DNA of 64,000 nucleotides from Nitrosomonas sp. (GCA_024281825.1 JAMWZY010000001.1:186001-250000), one strand, 5' to 3'. Shown: positions 7,683 to 17,900, numbered from the stretch's first letter. The notes: generated by a model not told the origin, from the sequence alone. A program made the numbers and translations.

Positions 7683-9503
7683 ATGACTATCTATATTGGT
7701 ACAAATAAAAACGATACTCTGGTGGGCCTTGATGATGTATCCGATGATTTGACAGGCAAGTTGGGCAGCGATGTTTTGATAGGTGGCAATGGGTTTGCAA
7801 CGGATTGGGTGCATTATGATAACGCACCTGCCGCCGTGACAGTCAATCTGGCAGCAGGTACCGCTACCGGCGGGGATGGCAACGATACTTTAAATGGTAT
7901 CGAAGGTGTGATGGGCAGCAAGTTTAACGATACGTTACGCAGTGGTACCGGTTTCGGATCCAGTTTTTTGTATGGTGGCGCCGGAAATGATGCGCTGATT
8001 GGAGATTCTGGTGACGACTTCTTAAAAGGGGGAGCGGGTAACGACACCCTGGCTGGTGGGGATGGTTATGATTCTGCCGATTATTCTGATGCTACATCGG
8101 CTGTAACCGTGAACCTCAGCACGGGAACCGCGACGGGTGGGGCTGGAAAAGATACGCTTGCAGGGATTGAAGCAGTGATCGGGAGCGACTTCAGCGATAT
8201 TCTCGTTGGGGGAGTCAGTTTTTCTGGAAATAGCCTCTCGGGTGGTAAAGGAAATGACTCGATTGTGGCCGGTGATACCTACTATGATAACTGGCTAGAT
8301 GGCGGTGTAGGAAATGACTCATTAATCGGAGGTACCGGTAGTGATACGCTTGTTGGTGGGCTAGGAGCAGACATTCTGGCTGGTGGAGATGGTTGGGGTG
8401 TCGATACGGTTGATTATTCCGGTGCTGCTGCTGCGGTGACAGTTAACCTTGCTGTAGGCACAGCTTCCGGAGGAGATGGAAATGACATCCTAAAGGGGAT
8501 TGAGAATATTGAAGGTAGCTTTTATAACGATACTCTCATTGGTGGTAACAATGGCGGTTCTCTATATGCTGATGAAGGAAATGATGTTTTGATCGGGGGG
8601 GGTGGCGCTGACTACTTAAATGGAGGTGGCGGCGATGATTCTTTGACGGGAGGCCAAGGGGATGACCGGCTAGTTGGTTCTTTGGGAGATGACTTGCTGG
8701 ATGGAGGAAAGGGCACTGATTGGGCTACTTTCTACGGGAGCGTGACCGTTAATCTCGTCAAGGGTACAGCTACCGGTGCGGATGGTAACGATACCTTGAA
8801 GAATATCGAGAATATTAACGGAAGTTCTAGCGATGACACCCTAATCGGCGATGACAATGCTAATTATTTTGATGGAGGCGCCGGCAATGATTGGTTGTCT
8901 GGAGGTCAAGGGGATGATGTATTGAATGGATACAAAGACGTTGACTGGGCTAGCTATAGTGATGCCACGTCAGCAGTGACGGTAGACCTGATTGCAGGAA
9001 CAGCGACTGGCGGCGCAGGTAACGATACATTGCAAGATATCGAGAACGTTCAAGGAAGCAAGTTCAACGATACTCTGAAGGGTAACGATGGCGATAATAG
9101 TCTGGACGGTGGAGCCGGCAGTGATGTGCTGAAAGGCGGCACCGGCAATGACATACTCGATGGGCAGCAAGGCAAAGATACGTTGACCGGCGGAGTTGGT
9201 AGCGATATTTTCAAATTTACCGTGAATGGCCCCGCTGATAAAATCACTGACTTCAACGTAATCGATGATACCATTCAGCTTGAAAATGGCATATTCAAGG
9301 CGTTGACGGATACAGGGGTATTGGCTGCCGATCAGTTCAAGGTGGGTGCGAAAGCAACGGACGCCAATGACTTTGTCATTTATAACAAAGCCACGGGTGC
9401 ATTGCTGTACGATGCCGATGGTAATGGTGCTAATGCGGCAGTTCAAGTGACTACGGTCGGTACGGGGTTGGACATGACTAATGCCGATATCTTCGTAATC
9501 TAG
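7683..9503 (+). CDS. RTX calcium-binding protein
   Basis: 606 residues, strongly acidic, Gly- and Asp-rich, without a Sec signal. RTX nonapeptides of the GGxGxDxUx type recur throughout (GGAGNDALIG, GGDGDDSLTGG, GGTGNDILDGQ), interspersed with beta-strand modules such as AVTVNLAAGTATGGDGNDTL. The C-terminal 70 residues (FKVGAKATDANDFVIYNK, ALLYDADGNGANAAVQ, TNADIFVI) are a type I secretion C-terminal domain, closely similar to the end of the 55893 protein. Export needs an ABC/MFP/TolC system that is not in this window. AAGGA precedes the ATG. Function unknown, probably a surface-layer or matrix protein. Confidence 0.88.
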   Translation: MTIYIGTNKNDTLVGLDDVSDDLTGKLGSDVLIGGNGFATDWVHYDNAPAAVTVNLAAGTATGGDGNDTLNGIEGVMGSKFNDTLRSGTGFGSSFLYGGAGNDALIGDSGDDFLKGGAGNDTLAGGDGYDSADYSDATSAVTVNLSTGTATGGAGKDTLAGIEAVIGSDFSDILVGGVSFSGNSLSGGKGNDSIVAGDTYYDNWLDGGVGNDSLIGGTGSDTLVGGLGADILAGGDGWGVDTVDYSGAAAAVTVNLAVGTASGGDGNDILKGIENIEGSFYNDTLIGGNNGGSLYADEGNDVLIGGGGADYLNGGGGDDSLTGGQGDDRLVGSLGDDLLDGGKGTDWATFYGSVTVNLVKGTATGADGNDTLKNIENINGSSSDDTLIGDDNANYFDGGAGNDWLSGGQGDDVLNGYKDVDWASYSDATSAVTVDLIAGTATGGAGNDTLQDIENVQGSKFNDTLKGNDGDNSLDGGAGSDVLKGGTGNDILDGQQGKDTLTGGVGSDIFKFTVNGPADKITDFNVIDDTIQLENGIFKALTDTGVLAADQFKVGAKATDANDFVIYNKATGALLYDADGNGANAAVQVTTVGTGLDMTNADIFVI

Positions 9504-9732
9504 GAAGCCGTTGAACAATTAGCGGTTTTCAGATTTTTTGGTACGGCCGCTAGTTTTTGAATATGGATTTTCGGCGGCATTTTGTCGCCGAATTTCTCTT
9601 GTTTCTGCTTCAGCACCTTCCGCAGAGTATTTTGAGCGGATTTTCCCTCAAGTGTAGCGGCCACTTGCGCAGCATAAACTAGCCCAAGGAGATAACAAGA
9701 GAGATCTTTGCAGTAGAATGAGGCGATTCTTT

Positions 9733-10341
9733 TTAAATGAGTTCTGCTTTTGCAGAAGCTTGCTCTTGTCGCGCTGCATTCCATACTGACTTAGCAGCGT
9801 CCGCATTTAAGATAGCAATACCTATTCCCACGATTAAATCCGGCCAACCAGAATACCAGTATAAAGTAACGAAGCCTGCCAAAATTATAGCGATGTTGGC
9901 CAATGCGTCATTTCGTGCAGAAAGAAAAGCTGCGCGGGTCAGGCTACTACTGTGATCACGAAATCGAGCTAGCAGAAAAGCGCATCCTAAATTAACGGTT
10001 AATGCGCCTAAACCGGTTGCAGAAAGCATCCATGGATCAGGAGCTATGGGCAAGTTAAATTTCTCCCAGGCTGTCCAAAGCATAAATATTGCAGGAATTA
10101 GTAATATAAAGGCGAGCAACATTCCAACAAATGAGCGCATCTTTAAAGACCATCCGAATGCGACGAGGATCAGCAAATTGACGGTGGTATCTTCCAAGAA
10201 ATCGATGCTATCAGCAAATAAGGAAACTGATCCGATACGTTGGGCCACCTGAAATTCAACAAAAAAATAAGCTAAATTAGCTAAAGCTACAATCAGCACC
10301 GTGCGACGAATTTGTTGTTCTAGGGAATTCAGATTACTCAT
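9733..10341 (-). CDS. cation diffusion facilitator-like transporter (short form)
   Basis: 202 residues with five to six hydrophobic segments. Features typical of CDF/CzcD membrane domains are visible: FVEFQVAQRIGSVSLFADSIDFLED (H/D metal-site helix with Asp44 and Asp48) and SARNDALANIAIILAG (helix V metal site). It lacks the usual C-terminal cytoplasmic ferredoxin-like domain, so it belongs to the short CDF group. Likely exports divalent metal ions such as Zn, Co or Fe. It diverges from the VIT-family gene at 10706, another metal transporter. Confidence 0.75.
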   Translation of the reverse strand: MSNLNSLEQQIRRTVLIVALANLAYFFVEFQVAQRIGSVSLFADSIDFLEDTTVNLLILVAFGWSLKMRSFVGMLLAFILLIPAIFMLWTAWEKFNLPIAPDPWMLSATGLGALTVNLGCAFLLARFRDHSSSLTRAAFLSARNDALANIAIILAGFVTLYWYSGWPDLIVGIGIAILNADAAKSVWNAARQEQASAKAELI

Positions 10342-10705
10342 CGATGAGAAATTCGGGCGAGTTTTCGATTCGGCTATGCTACATCAATCGCAATTTAAAT
10401 ACATTACCTCATTGGGTAAGCAAATCAATTACGGGTAATCAAAATTATTTATACTAACCGTTATATTTTTTCTCAAATAAGATAGGCATATGTAAATGAC
10501 GAATGCCATATTCAATTGTCCTCTCAGTTGAAGAAACTTGATTGCTAATGTATGGATATGCCGATCAAAATAACCGGGGCCTGTTGTTAACAGGCGCATC
10601 ATTCGATACCATAATGTGGTGAACGACTTCCTTAATCTGCTCTCGTTTGCTTTTATCGATTTGATAGGTGGGAAACCCAGTAACTGCAAAAGAGGGTTGA
10701 ACTTA
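10342..10705. other. divergent intergenic region between CDF and VIT transporter genes
   Basis: A 364-bp AT-rich region between two divergently transcribed metal-transport genes, so it must contain both promoters. No strong palindrome, Fur-box-like sequence or riboswitch was recognised by eye. Confidence 0.5.
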
Positions 10706-11395
10706 ATGGCGCAACATGAAATACATCACTCACATCGGGTAGGATGGTTGCGTGCTGCAGTTCTTGGTGCTAATGATGGAATTGTTTCAACTGCCAGTCT
10801 CATTATTGGTATTGCAGCCGCTCAAGCTAATCAAGCAGATATTTTACTTGCAGGTTGTGCCGGTATGGTTGCAGGCGCTATGTCCATGGCAGCGGGAGAA
10901 TATGTATCGGTCAGTTCGCAATCTGATACGGAGAAGGCAGATATTGAACGAGAAAGAAAATCACTAGGCGAAAATTACAAACTTGAACTTCAAGAACTTG
11001 CAAGCATTTATGAACAACGTGGGCTTGATTCTAATTTAGCCAGAAAAGTAGCGCAGCAACTGATGGCGCATAACGCATTGGAGGCTCATACTAGAGATGA
11101 GCTAGGGCTATACGAAAATGTTAAAGCACGCCCGCTGCAAGCCGTGTTATTTTCTTGCGGTACTTTTGCCGTCGGTGCCGCGTTGCCTTTGTTTATTGTA
11201 TGGGTGGTGCCATTTGTTCATTTGATTCCGTTGGTTGCAACTTCTTCTTTAATATTCATGGCATTTTTAGGTGGACTTGCTGCTCATGTGGGAGGCGCAT
11301 CAATTCTAACTGGTGCGGTTAGGATCACATTTTGGGGTACCCTGGCTATGGGCTTAACTGCAATCGTGGGCAAAATATTCGGTGTGACTATATAG
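10706..11395 (+). CDS. VIT1/CCC1-family (Fe/Mn) transporter
   Basis: 229 residues from ATG 10706, chosen over an upstream in-frame start at 10616 because AGAGGG lies just upstream and the family begins with HHxHRVGWLRAAVLGANDG. The signature LGANDGIVSTASLIIG in the first membrane helix and GAMSMAAGEYVSVSSQSDTEKAD at the end of the second are diagnostic of vacuolar-iron-transporter homologues. A charged helical hairpin (about residues 75-145) follows, then three membrane helices. Bacterial members move Fe(II) or Mn(II) out of the cytosol. A weak stem (AAGAGC/GCTCTT, 11456-11471) downstream may help termination. Confidence 0.88.
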   Translation: MAQHEIHHSHRVGWLRAAVLGANDGIVSTASLIIGIAAAQANQADILLAGCAGMVAGAMSMAAGEYVSVSSQSDTEKADIERERKSLGENYKLELQELASIYEQRGLDSNLARKVAQQLMAHNALEAHTRDELGLYENVKARPLQAVLFSCGTFAVGAALPLFIVWVVPFVHLIPLVATSSLIFMAFLGGLAAHVGGASILTGAVRITFWGTLAMGLTAIVGKIFGVTI

Positions 11396-11561
11396 GATGA
11401 AGTGCTATTATTTTCCAGCCTGTGTTACAAGTTTATACCCGAGGGGTTCACCCATAAGAGCGGGAGCTCTTTGGCTTTATTTGGCATCGTAATGAGTAAT
11501 CAATCGAAATAATTTCCGACTATGTCATTCACTGACACATGATCAATGATCTATTCCTAGT

Positions 11562-12131
11562 ATGCTGACGTCAAAAACACAAATCTGGCGCATTGTTTTA
11601 TACACACTGTTTGTAACATTCATGTCGTTAGGGTACTTCATTTATGCCTATTTCGTTCATCCTATTCCTGATGAACGGGAAACCTTCATGAGTGAGATTG
11701 GCGAAGGCTTCGGTAAATTGGGTTTGGCACTACTGATTTTTATTTATTTGCGCACTGTGTTGAAGCTAGTTCTGGGTCAGGGAAGTTTTGCCCAAAGGTT
11801 ACTTCCCGATTATGATGTGATGATCCAATCTACGTTTATGCGTCAGTTACTGGCGTGGATGAACAAAACACATATTTATTTTGGTATTGGCGCCATTGCC
11901 ATTATCTTATTGCATATTGCAATGATGGGATTCTCACGATACAGCGATATTTGGTTCTTTCCCGCATTATTGTTCTTGGTTATCTGGCAAGGTTTTTTTG
12001 GTTTATTTCTGACGTGGCGGTATTCGCCGGTGGAACTCAAAAGGCTATCTTATCTGGTGCATGCACAATTCTTTACAGGCATTGCCATCGGTATATTTGC
12101 ATTTTTTGGGCATCTGCTCATCGATAATTAG
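11562..12131 (+). CDS. integral membrane protein, cytochrome b561/ferric-reductase-like topology
   Basis: 189 residues, five predicted transmembrane helices. Several His lie in or near helices (THIYFG, ILLHIAMM, LVHAQF, FGHLL), as in haem-binding four-helix membrane domains of ferric reductases or cytochrome b561, but spacing was not verified. It is not confidently assigned to a family. It lies downstream of the VIT transporter and ends at a strong bidirectional hairpin shared with the convergent RTX gene. Confidence 0.6.
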   Translation: MLTSKTQIWRIVLYTLFVTFMSLGYFIYAYFVHPIPDERETFMSEIGEGFGKLGLALLIFIYLRTVLKLVLGQGSFAQRLLPDYDVMIQSTFMRQLLAWMNKTHIYFGIGAIAIILLHIAMMGFSRYSDIWFFPALLFLVIWQGFFGLFLTWRYSPVELKRLSYLVHAQFFTGIAIGIFAFFGHLLIDN

Positions 12132-12144
12132 CGCGTATCACAAT

Positions 12145-12167
12145 ACCCCGTGGTCTTGCCACGGGGT
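12145..12167. terminator. bidirectional intrinsic terminator
   Basis: Perfect 9-bp stem ACCCCGTGG/CCACGGGGT with a 5-nt loop, followed by TGTTTATGT. It lies between convergent genes ending at 12131 and 12195. Confidence 0.8.
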
Positions 12168-12194
12168 TGTTTATGTAACAACAATCAATCATTA

Positions 12195-13367
12195 TTAGAT
12201 CAGCACAAAATCCGCTGCACTTAAGCTAGCAACCCCACCTACGATTGTTGCTGGGTTGACAGTTGCAAAATGATAACTATCCCCAACAACGCCTGAGGTT
12301 GGGTTATACCAGAGATTACCGGTTACTGTATCAACGAATATTCCACTTAACTGGGCTCCGTTACCATTAAAACCCGCTCCCTCAAAGTACCATGCATTGC
12401 TTAGAGTACTACCAATACCACCGGTAAAAGACAATCCGAGAGAGAATGCTTCGCTAGCCTGCCCATTTAAACCGATTGAATCGAAAGCCGCGTTAAAACC
12501 AAAAATAGTGTCAACGCCTCCAGTAGCACTGTTATTGGTAAAATTAAATCTATCAATACCTGCGCCACCAGTAAGACGGTCACTCCCGGCTTCTCCATTA
12601 AGCACATTATTCCCTCCCCCCGCATTGACCGTGTCATTACCTGATCCTGCATTGATTGCATCATTACCCAAGCCGGTATTAATAATATTACTACCTGCAG
12701 TGCCAACGATGTTGTCGTTACCTGCGCCGGTGTTAACGTTTTCGAAATTGAAAGCAAATTCCCCAGCAAAATTGGTAAGACCGGTATTCATATTAAGCGA
12801 ATAGGCACCAGCCCAGAATGTAACGTCGAGCGTATCGATGCCAGTTCCGCCATTCATCACATCCAGCCCAGTTCCACCATTGACAAAATCATTTCCTGCG
12901 CCAGCATTGATAGTGTCATTACCGGCTCCTGCGTTGATCACATCATTACCTGAATTGGTATTAATAATATTATTGCCTGCAGTACCAACGATGTTGTCGT
13001 TACCCGCGCCGGTGTTAACATTTTCGAAATTGAAAGCAAATTCCCCAGCAAAATTGGTAAGACCGGTATTCATATTAAGTGAATAGGCGCCGCCCCAGAA
13101 TGTAACGTCGAGCGTATCGATGCCAATTCCGCCATTCATCACGTCCAAACCAAATCCGCCATCAATCCAATCATTGCCAGCATTACCATTAAGAATGTCG
13201 TTTCCGCTACCACCATTGAGCGTATCGTTTGTTCCTAATGCATTGATAGTATCGTTACCACCGAATCCATTGAATGTATCGGGACGATCTGGAATGAAAG
13301 GAAAAAATTGCGGATCAACGATGCCAACCAGGTTATTGTTAAGATTATTTCCATTGATAATTGCCAT
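12195..13367 (-). CDS. RTX calcium-binding protein with internal tandem duplication
   Basis: 390 residues, no Sec signal. It begins MAIINGNNLNNNLVGI and is built of RTX repeats (GGSGNDILNGNAGNDWIDGG, GAGNDTINAGAGNDFVNGG) and two copies of a 94-residue unit containing LDVTFWxGAYSLNMNTGL. The C-terminal part (DRFNFTNNSATGGVDTIFGF, then LWYNPTSGVVGDSYHFATV) is a type I secretion C-terminal domain of a different subtype from the 7683 and 55893 proteins. AGGAG lies a few bases upstream of the start, and a CRP-type palindrome lies 147 bp upstream. Probably exported to the surface; role unknown. Confidence 0.85.
   Translation of the reverse strand: MAIINGNNLNNNLVGIVDPQFFPFIPDRPDTFNGFGGNDTINALGTNDTLNGGSGNDILNGNAGNDWIDGGFGLDVMNGGIGIDTLDVTFWGGAYSLNMNTGLTNFAGEFAFNFENVNTGAGNDNIVGTAGNNIINTNSGNDVINAGAGNDTINAGAGNDFVNGGTGLDVMNGGTGIDTLDVTFWAGAYSLNMNTGLTNFAGEFAFNFENVNTGAGNDNIVGTAGSNIINTGLGNDAINAGSGNDTVNAGGGNNVLNGEAGSDRLTGGAGIDRFNFTNNSATGGVDTIFGFNAAFDSIGLNGQASEAFSLGLSFTGGIGSTLSNAWYFEGAGFNGNGAQLSGIFVDTVTGNLWYNPTSGVVGDSYHFATVNPATIVGGVASLSAADFVLI
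12674..13162 (-). repeat. two-copy 282-bp tandem repeat inside RTX gene
   Basis: Sequence from about 12674 to 12880 recurs almost unchanged from about 12956 to 13162 (offset 282 bp, 94 codons). Differences are mostly synonymous third-position changes, such as GTTAACGTT against GTTAACATT, so the duplication is recent but not brand new. Confidence 0.85.
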
Positions 13368-13513
13368 GATATAGCTCCTTATTCGTAAATTAATCTTTTA
13401 CTGGCCACTCTATAATTCAATATCAACTCAAGTTATGGGATCTTTGTTTAAGATACTTCTTGAGAAGTACGCTGAATTATTTCTATAGAATATTCAGACT
13501 AACTTCAGTTATC

Positions 13514-13529
13514 TGTGAGAAAAATCACA
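13514..13529. promoter_or_regulatory. CRP/Vfr-type palindrome
   Basis: TGTGA-GAAAAA-TCACA, a perfect match to the two CRP half-sites with a 6-bp spacer, located 147 bp upstream of the RTX gene starting at 13367. Binding by a CRP-family regulator is inferred. Confidence 0.5.
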
Positions 13530-13640
13530 TCCAAAAAATACTGATGGTGGTAGGCGTGATTTAAACATGCAGATAAAGTTACCGGAAGCTGTTGAAAAAG
13601 CTAGATGAAACATAGATACGAGCATCGTTCGGTTGATTAT

Positions 13641-14162
13641 TTAAACGGTTACAGAAATGTTGTCGATCAACATTAATATTCCACTCAGTGCCGTTGTTAC
13701 AGCTTGGTGTCTAATGGCTTCTCGGTTACCTTGGAAATGATAGATTTCCTGCTGAATGCAACCCGCTTTTGTCGTCCACGCAAAACATACCATACCGACA
13801 GGCTTATCGGCTGTTCCGCCATCTGGCCCGGCTATGCCCGTAATTGATACGCCGATCTGTGCATGGCTTCGGTTGAGTGCTCCTAATGACATCTCTTGTG
13901 CTGTTTGTGATGATACGGCGCCATATTGCGCCAATGTTGCGGGTTGAACACCGAGCATTTCCTGTTTGGAGAGATTGCTATAAGTAATAAACCCTCTTTC
14001 ATACCATAAGGAGCTTCCAGGAACTGATGTAATCACTTGACCTAGCCAACCGCCGGTACACGATTCGGCTGTGACGAGCATCAATTCATGTTGGATTAGG
14101 CATGCCCCGACTCGTTGTGCTAAAGCGTAAAGCGTTTCGTGAGTATCGAATGTTGCTCGCAT
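13641..14162 (-). CDS. pncC: nicotinamide-nucleotide amidohydrolase (CinA C-terminal domain)
   Basis: 173 residues, the length of stand-alone PncC. The family signatures are clear: LVTAESCTGGWLGQ with the catalytic Ser, VPGSSLWYERGFITYSN, GAVSSQTAQEMSLGAL and SITGIAGPDGGTADKPVG. It deamidates NMN to nicotinate mononucleotide in the pyridine-nucleotide salvage cycle, in the cytoplasm. It follows ydbL on the same strand with a 130-bp gap, so it may be the last gene of that run. Confidence 0.9.
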   Translation of the reverse strand: MRATFDTHETLYALAQRVGACLIQHELMLVTAESCTGGWLGQVITSVPGSSLWYERGFITYSNLSKQEMLGVQPATLAQYGAVSSQTAQEMSLGALNRSHAQIGVSITGIAGPDGGTADKPVGMVCFAWTTKAGCIQQEIYHFQGNREAIRHQAVTTALSGILMLIDNISVTV

Positions 14163-14292
14163 GAATGTCTATTTAGCATGATGGGGCAAGATTAATGCTT
14201 CAAGTCGATTAGGCAAGTTTGCTACGAGGAATGGCTTGTAGTCTAAAACAGCGATCAAGCTGCTGATATTTTGCTGGGATGCGTTATAACCG

Positions 14293-14646
14293 TTATTTCT
14301 TTGTCCATTGCCCATTGATCTGAATCCAGGTTCCCGCAGGTACTGTATTAAAAATCTCCTGGGCGTAAACTTTACCGACTTGATCGGCGCTGATGCCTTG
14401 TGCAGCGGCTTTCTGCTGGTAAATTACGCGGCGTTGCGCATTGATAGAATCTGCCTGTGCTTGCGCGCTGGAATCTCGTGCGATTACATAACCCGTAGCG
14501 CTTTCTCCAATGGTGCCGGATGCGCGAAGTTCCTCCAATGAGGCAGTCCATGCGTGGGAGCTGCCCAGCGTAAAAATCAATAAAGAAATTGTGATAAATT
14601 TTTGTATCGAGGTAGTGGCATCGATACCATTCATAATCTTGCTCAT
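14293..14646 (-). CDS. ydbL: YdbL-family (DUF1318) periplasmic protein
   Basis: 117 residues from ATG at 14646. This start is favoured over 14727 because GGAG lies 6 nt upstream and because it avoids overlap with the upstream lipoprotein gene. Signal peptide to about SHA/WTA; the mature part has the DUF1318 pattern LEELRASGTIGESATGYV, INAQRRVIYQQKAAAQGIS, VGKVYAQEIFNTVPAGTWIQ. In E. coli YdbL works with the AsmA-like protein YdbH and lipoprotein YnbE in envelope lipid homeostasis. Here it directly follows ynbE. Confidence 0.85.
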   Translation of the reverse strand: MSKIMNGIDATTSIQKFITISLLIFTLGSSHAWTASLEELRASGTIGESATGYVIARDSSAQAQADSINAQRRVIYQQKAAAQGISADQVGKVYAQEIFNTVPAGTWIQINGQWTKK

Positions 14647-14677
14647 TCCATTCTCCATCGATAGATCTTCAAGTAAC

Positions 14678-14890
14678 CTAGAAAATACCAGGATTCGCAG
14701 CAATATCTTTTTTTGCATCTTCTTCAAGTTTTACGCGGATATCCGCATCCAATTTGATATTCAAATTGATCGTGATTGGTTCGTGCGGCGGCTCAACCTT
14801 AACTGTGGGTGTACATGCTGTATTTGCCAAAAACACGAAAGATATCCAAGCAATATACTGAAATTGAATGATTTGACCTGCGCCATACAT
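14678..14890 (-). CDS. ynbE: YnbE-family outer-membrane lipoprotein
   Basis: 70 residues. Lipobox LANTAC (Cys26) after a hydrophobic stretch, then the family core TPTVKVEPPHEPITINLNIKLDADIRVKLEEDAKKDI, shared with E. coli YnbE. YnbE is known to extend the beta-groove of YdbH across the periplasm. Located 31 bp upstream of the ydbL start and 93 bp downstream of the DUF748 gene, all on the minus strand. Confidence 0.88.
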   Translation of the reverse strand: MYGAGQIIQFQYIAWISFVFLANTACTPTVKVEPPHEPITINLNIKLDADIRVKLEEDAKKDIAANPGIF

Positions 14891-14983
14891 GATTTTACTC
14901 CTGGACTATCTGTTAAGTTTTGAGAACCTATTTTGTAGCAAATTTATGGCGCTAGTTTTCTAGCTATTAAACAGACTCGAAAG

Positions 14984-17900
14984 TTATTTCAGTAAGAATT
15001 CTACTCTTCCACCTTTTTTTTCTTCAATTTTTTCAGCTTCTGAGACTGAAACGATAAAAATACGGCTATCTGGAATACTACCTTCTTCAATCAACCAATT
15101 GTGCGCTGCCGTGGCGCGTTGCTCGGCAAGTGCAGCAAGGTCATTATCAGTGATCTGAATATTTGCCAGTATCAATTGTTCCATTTCAGCATCTGGCAGG
15201 CTTTTAGTCAAACCAACGATGTTTTTAGGTTTCTCAAAAGGCTCTTTCTTATAAGCTGCTGTTAAATATTGACTGTACTCTTCGGGGGTCAATTGCACGT
15301 TGATTAATTTTCCACCGGCCTCACCTTTTTCCGTTTGATCAGCAAGCTTTTGTGCTTTTACTTTATTCTGTAATAAAGCCAGTTTTAGTCCGTCATGATC
15401 TTCGGCTGCATCCGCGTAGCCCGAAATTTCCAAATTAAGCGATGGCTTATCCGCCAAAATACTCGCAAGAGATTGCAAGCGTTTGGCTGCTTCTTCGTTA
15501 ATTTCAGCAAAACCGGGTACAAATGTAATGGTAGAGAGCTCTTCGCCGCCTTCAAACATGGATGCGATTAATGTAAAAGGAGCGGTCGCTGCTTTGCCTA
15601 TCAGATTAACAAACGCTTCAAAGATAAGTCCACCCAAATTAAATTCTGGATCATTAATGGAGCCTTTAAGAGGTAAATGCAGATTGATCTCGCCATTGCG
15701 ATTTTTTAGCAGTGAAATAGCTAAATCCAATGGTAGCGACACGGCATTTTCACTGTCGATTTTTTCACCCAGAGTAAACTGATCGAGAAAGATTTTGTTA
15801 TCCGCAGTCAATGCACCTTTTTCAACATGATATTGCACATCCGCCGAAAGTTTTCCTTTCTCAATAGCATACCCCACATACTTTCCAGAATAAGGACTAA
15901 AGGGGGGTAGGTCGATGTCTTTAACTTTGGCGGTTAAATCGAGGAAAAATTCTTGACTAAACGGTTCAATTTTTCCTTTGATCTCTAAGGGAGCCGTTTT
16001 ATCAATCGCGCCCTTAACGTCAATAATGCCGAATTTACCTGGATACAATGGCCCGATTTGTCCATGTAATCCTGTTAAATTCGCATGGTAATTGGGTTTA
16101 ATAAAGCGATCGTAGAAGTTGATATTGCCGCGTTGTAACAGTACCTTGCCAATGTGAACAAGCGTTTCTTTTTGAGGATTCACTTGATAGGTATCAATAG
16201 GTTTGATATCGGATGTTGTGACTTTCAGCTCAACCGCGTTTTTATTATCTGCAGAAGAGACTTCCACATCGATCGGTTTATCGATTTGCACGATGTCAAT
16301 CAGATTAAGCTTGCCACTTGGCAATAAAACCATCCGTGCATAAAAATCACTAAAGGTGATGGTATTGATATCAACGCGTAGTGGATCACTGACGACTTTT
16401 AAACTACTGACATCCAATTTTTTCCAGTGAAGCAGGTCATGAGCGTTTTTTTCATCAAAGACATGCAAGTTATCAAGTTTTGCATCACCAACTATATTGA
16501 AATTCAACTGCGTGTCTTGCTGTGCTTTTACATTGCCATGAAAAGAAATATCTCCACTCGTGATTAGCGCATGGAGTTTCCCGTTAGCCCATCCCTGCAG
16601 TGATACCAAGTCAACGGAATCGAGCTGCATTGCTAAGTCGGTGTTCAACGGCGCCCAAGCCAAAGTACCGTCTACCTTAACGTTGCCGCGCTGATTGATG
16701 CGTGCTTTTACTGACAGATTCATTGGCTTAGCGCCAGTTAAGTCGATGTTACGAGCGGTTATATCGAGTGGTTCCATCACCATGGGTGGTGTTTTTGTCA
16801 AATTCAAGTCTTCGTAACGTATAGCGGCTTTTGCAAGGTTGATACCTTTAATTTGAACTCTCCAGGGTGCATCATTAGGGATTGTTTTTTTATTTTCTGG
16901 TTTTTTATCCGTGATGACAGTCGATTCGGTTTTTATAGTGTCTTTCCGATTCTTTTTTTCTGATTCGTTTGAAGGAGTATCGTTTCCAGCGACCCGGGGC
17001 TGTGCTGGTTTATTGGGATCGGGTTTCCGTCCTGGCAGCGGCACTTGTGCAAGCGCAATAGTAGGTTTATGAGTATTCCTTGCCTTATTGTTAGATTGGT
17101 TTTTTACAGGGGTGTTTTTTTGCTTCGATGCATTCACAATAGGGTGTGGTTGCATCGGTTGTTTTTTGGTTGCTGCGCCTCCCGTTGGTTTAAATAATCG
17201 CAACAAATCGATGTTACCAGTCGTGTCGCGACGCAACGTCGTGCGCAAGCGCTCCAATGTGATGCCATCCAGTTCGATTGTATGCTTGTTCATATCGATT
17301 CCGATTTTATCGATGGTTAAATCGGCTAATGACAAGGCAGGTGTTTTTTCATCGCTCGGAATTAATGCGATGTCTTCGATCTTTATTGCCAGTTGAGAAG
17401 GTTTTTGTGCCATTACATAAACATTCGCTAAATTAACGGTCATCTGCTTAAATTTAGCTTGATAGGGTTCTTCAACCGCGCTATTTTTTACTGCGATGCG
17501 TCGTAAATGCGCTTTACCTGATAACACTACATCAGGGGTTTGATCGGCAACATGGGTAAATGTGACTAACAAATCAATGTCTAGTAGGCCGGAATTAAAG
17601 CTTATGCCTTTCGGCAAAGGTACATATTGATCAAACTCGGCTAAATCAAACTTATCTAGTTTTAAGGCTAACGTCGCTTCTTGTTTCTCAGCAAATGGTC
17701 GCAATTTTCCTTCCAGGGAAAAAGGAGAGCCATTAATTTTTGCACTAAAATGCGGTTCGACCCAATTAGTCAGCGCACTTTCAAAGTTTGCGATAACGGG
17801 TATTCCAAAATTGATTTCGCTGATTTTATGATTGGCTGATTTGAGTTGATCATCAAACTCGAAATAGCCATTTTCAATTTTGATATTGGCGACTGAAAAT

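Noticed and set aside
9574..9588. GCGGC-ATTTT-GTCGC, which fits the operator core
   Set aside because: It lacks the flanking T and A of the five good copies and lies between convergent genes, not upstream of any start codon. Probably chance.
9500..9784. 94-codon minus-strand frame after the CDF gene
   Set aside because: It starts inside the CDF gene, has no RBS and no recognised family. The stretch GKSAQNTLRKVLKQKQEK looks protein-like, but support is too weak.
7814..13374. Pro/Ser-rich frames opposite the RTX genes
   Set aside because: They are antisense reflections of Gly/Asp repeats (GGxGxD read backwards gives Pro/Ser-rich sequence) and have no independent signals.
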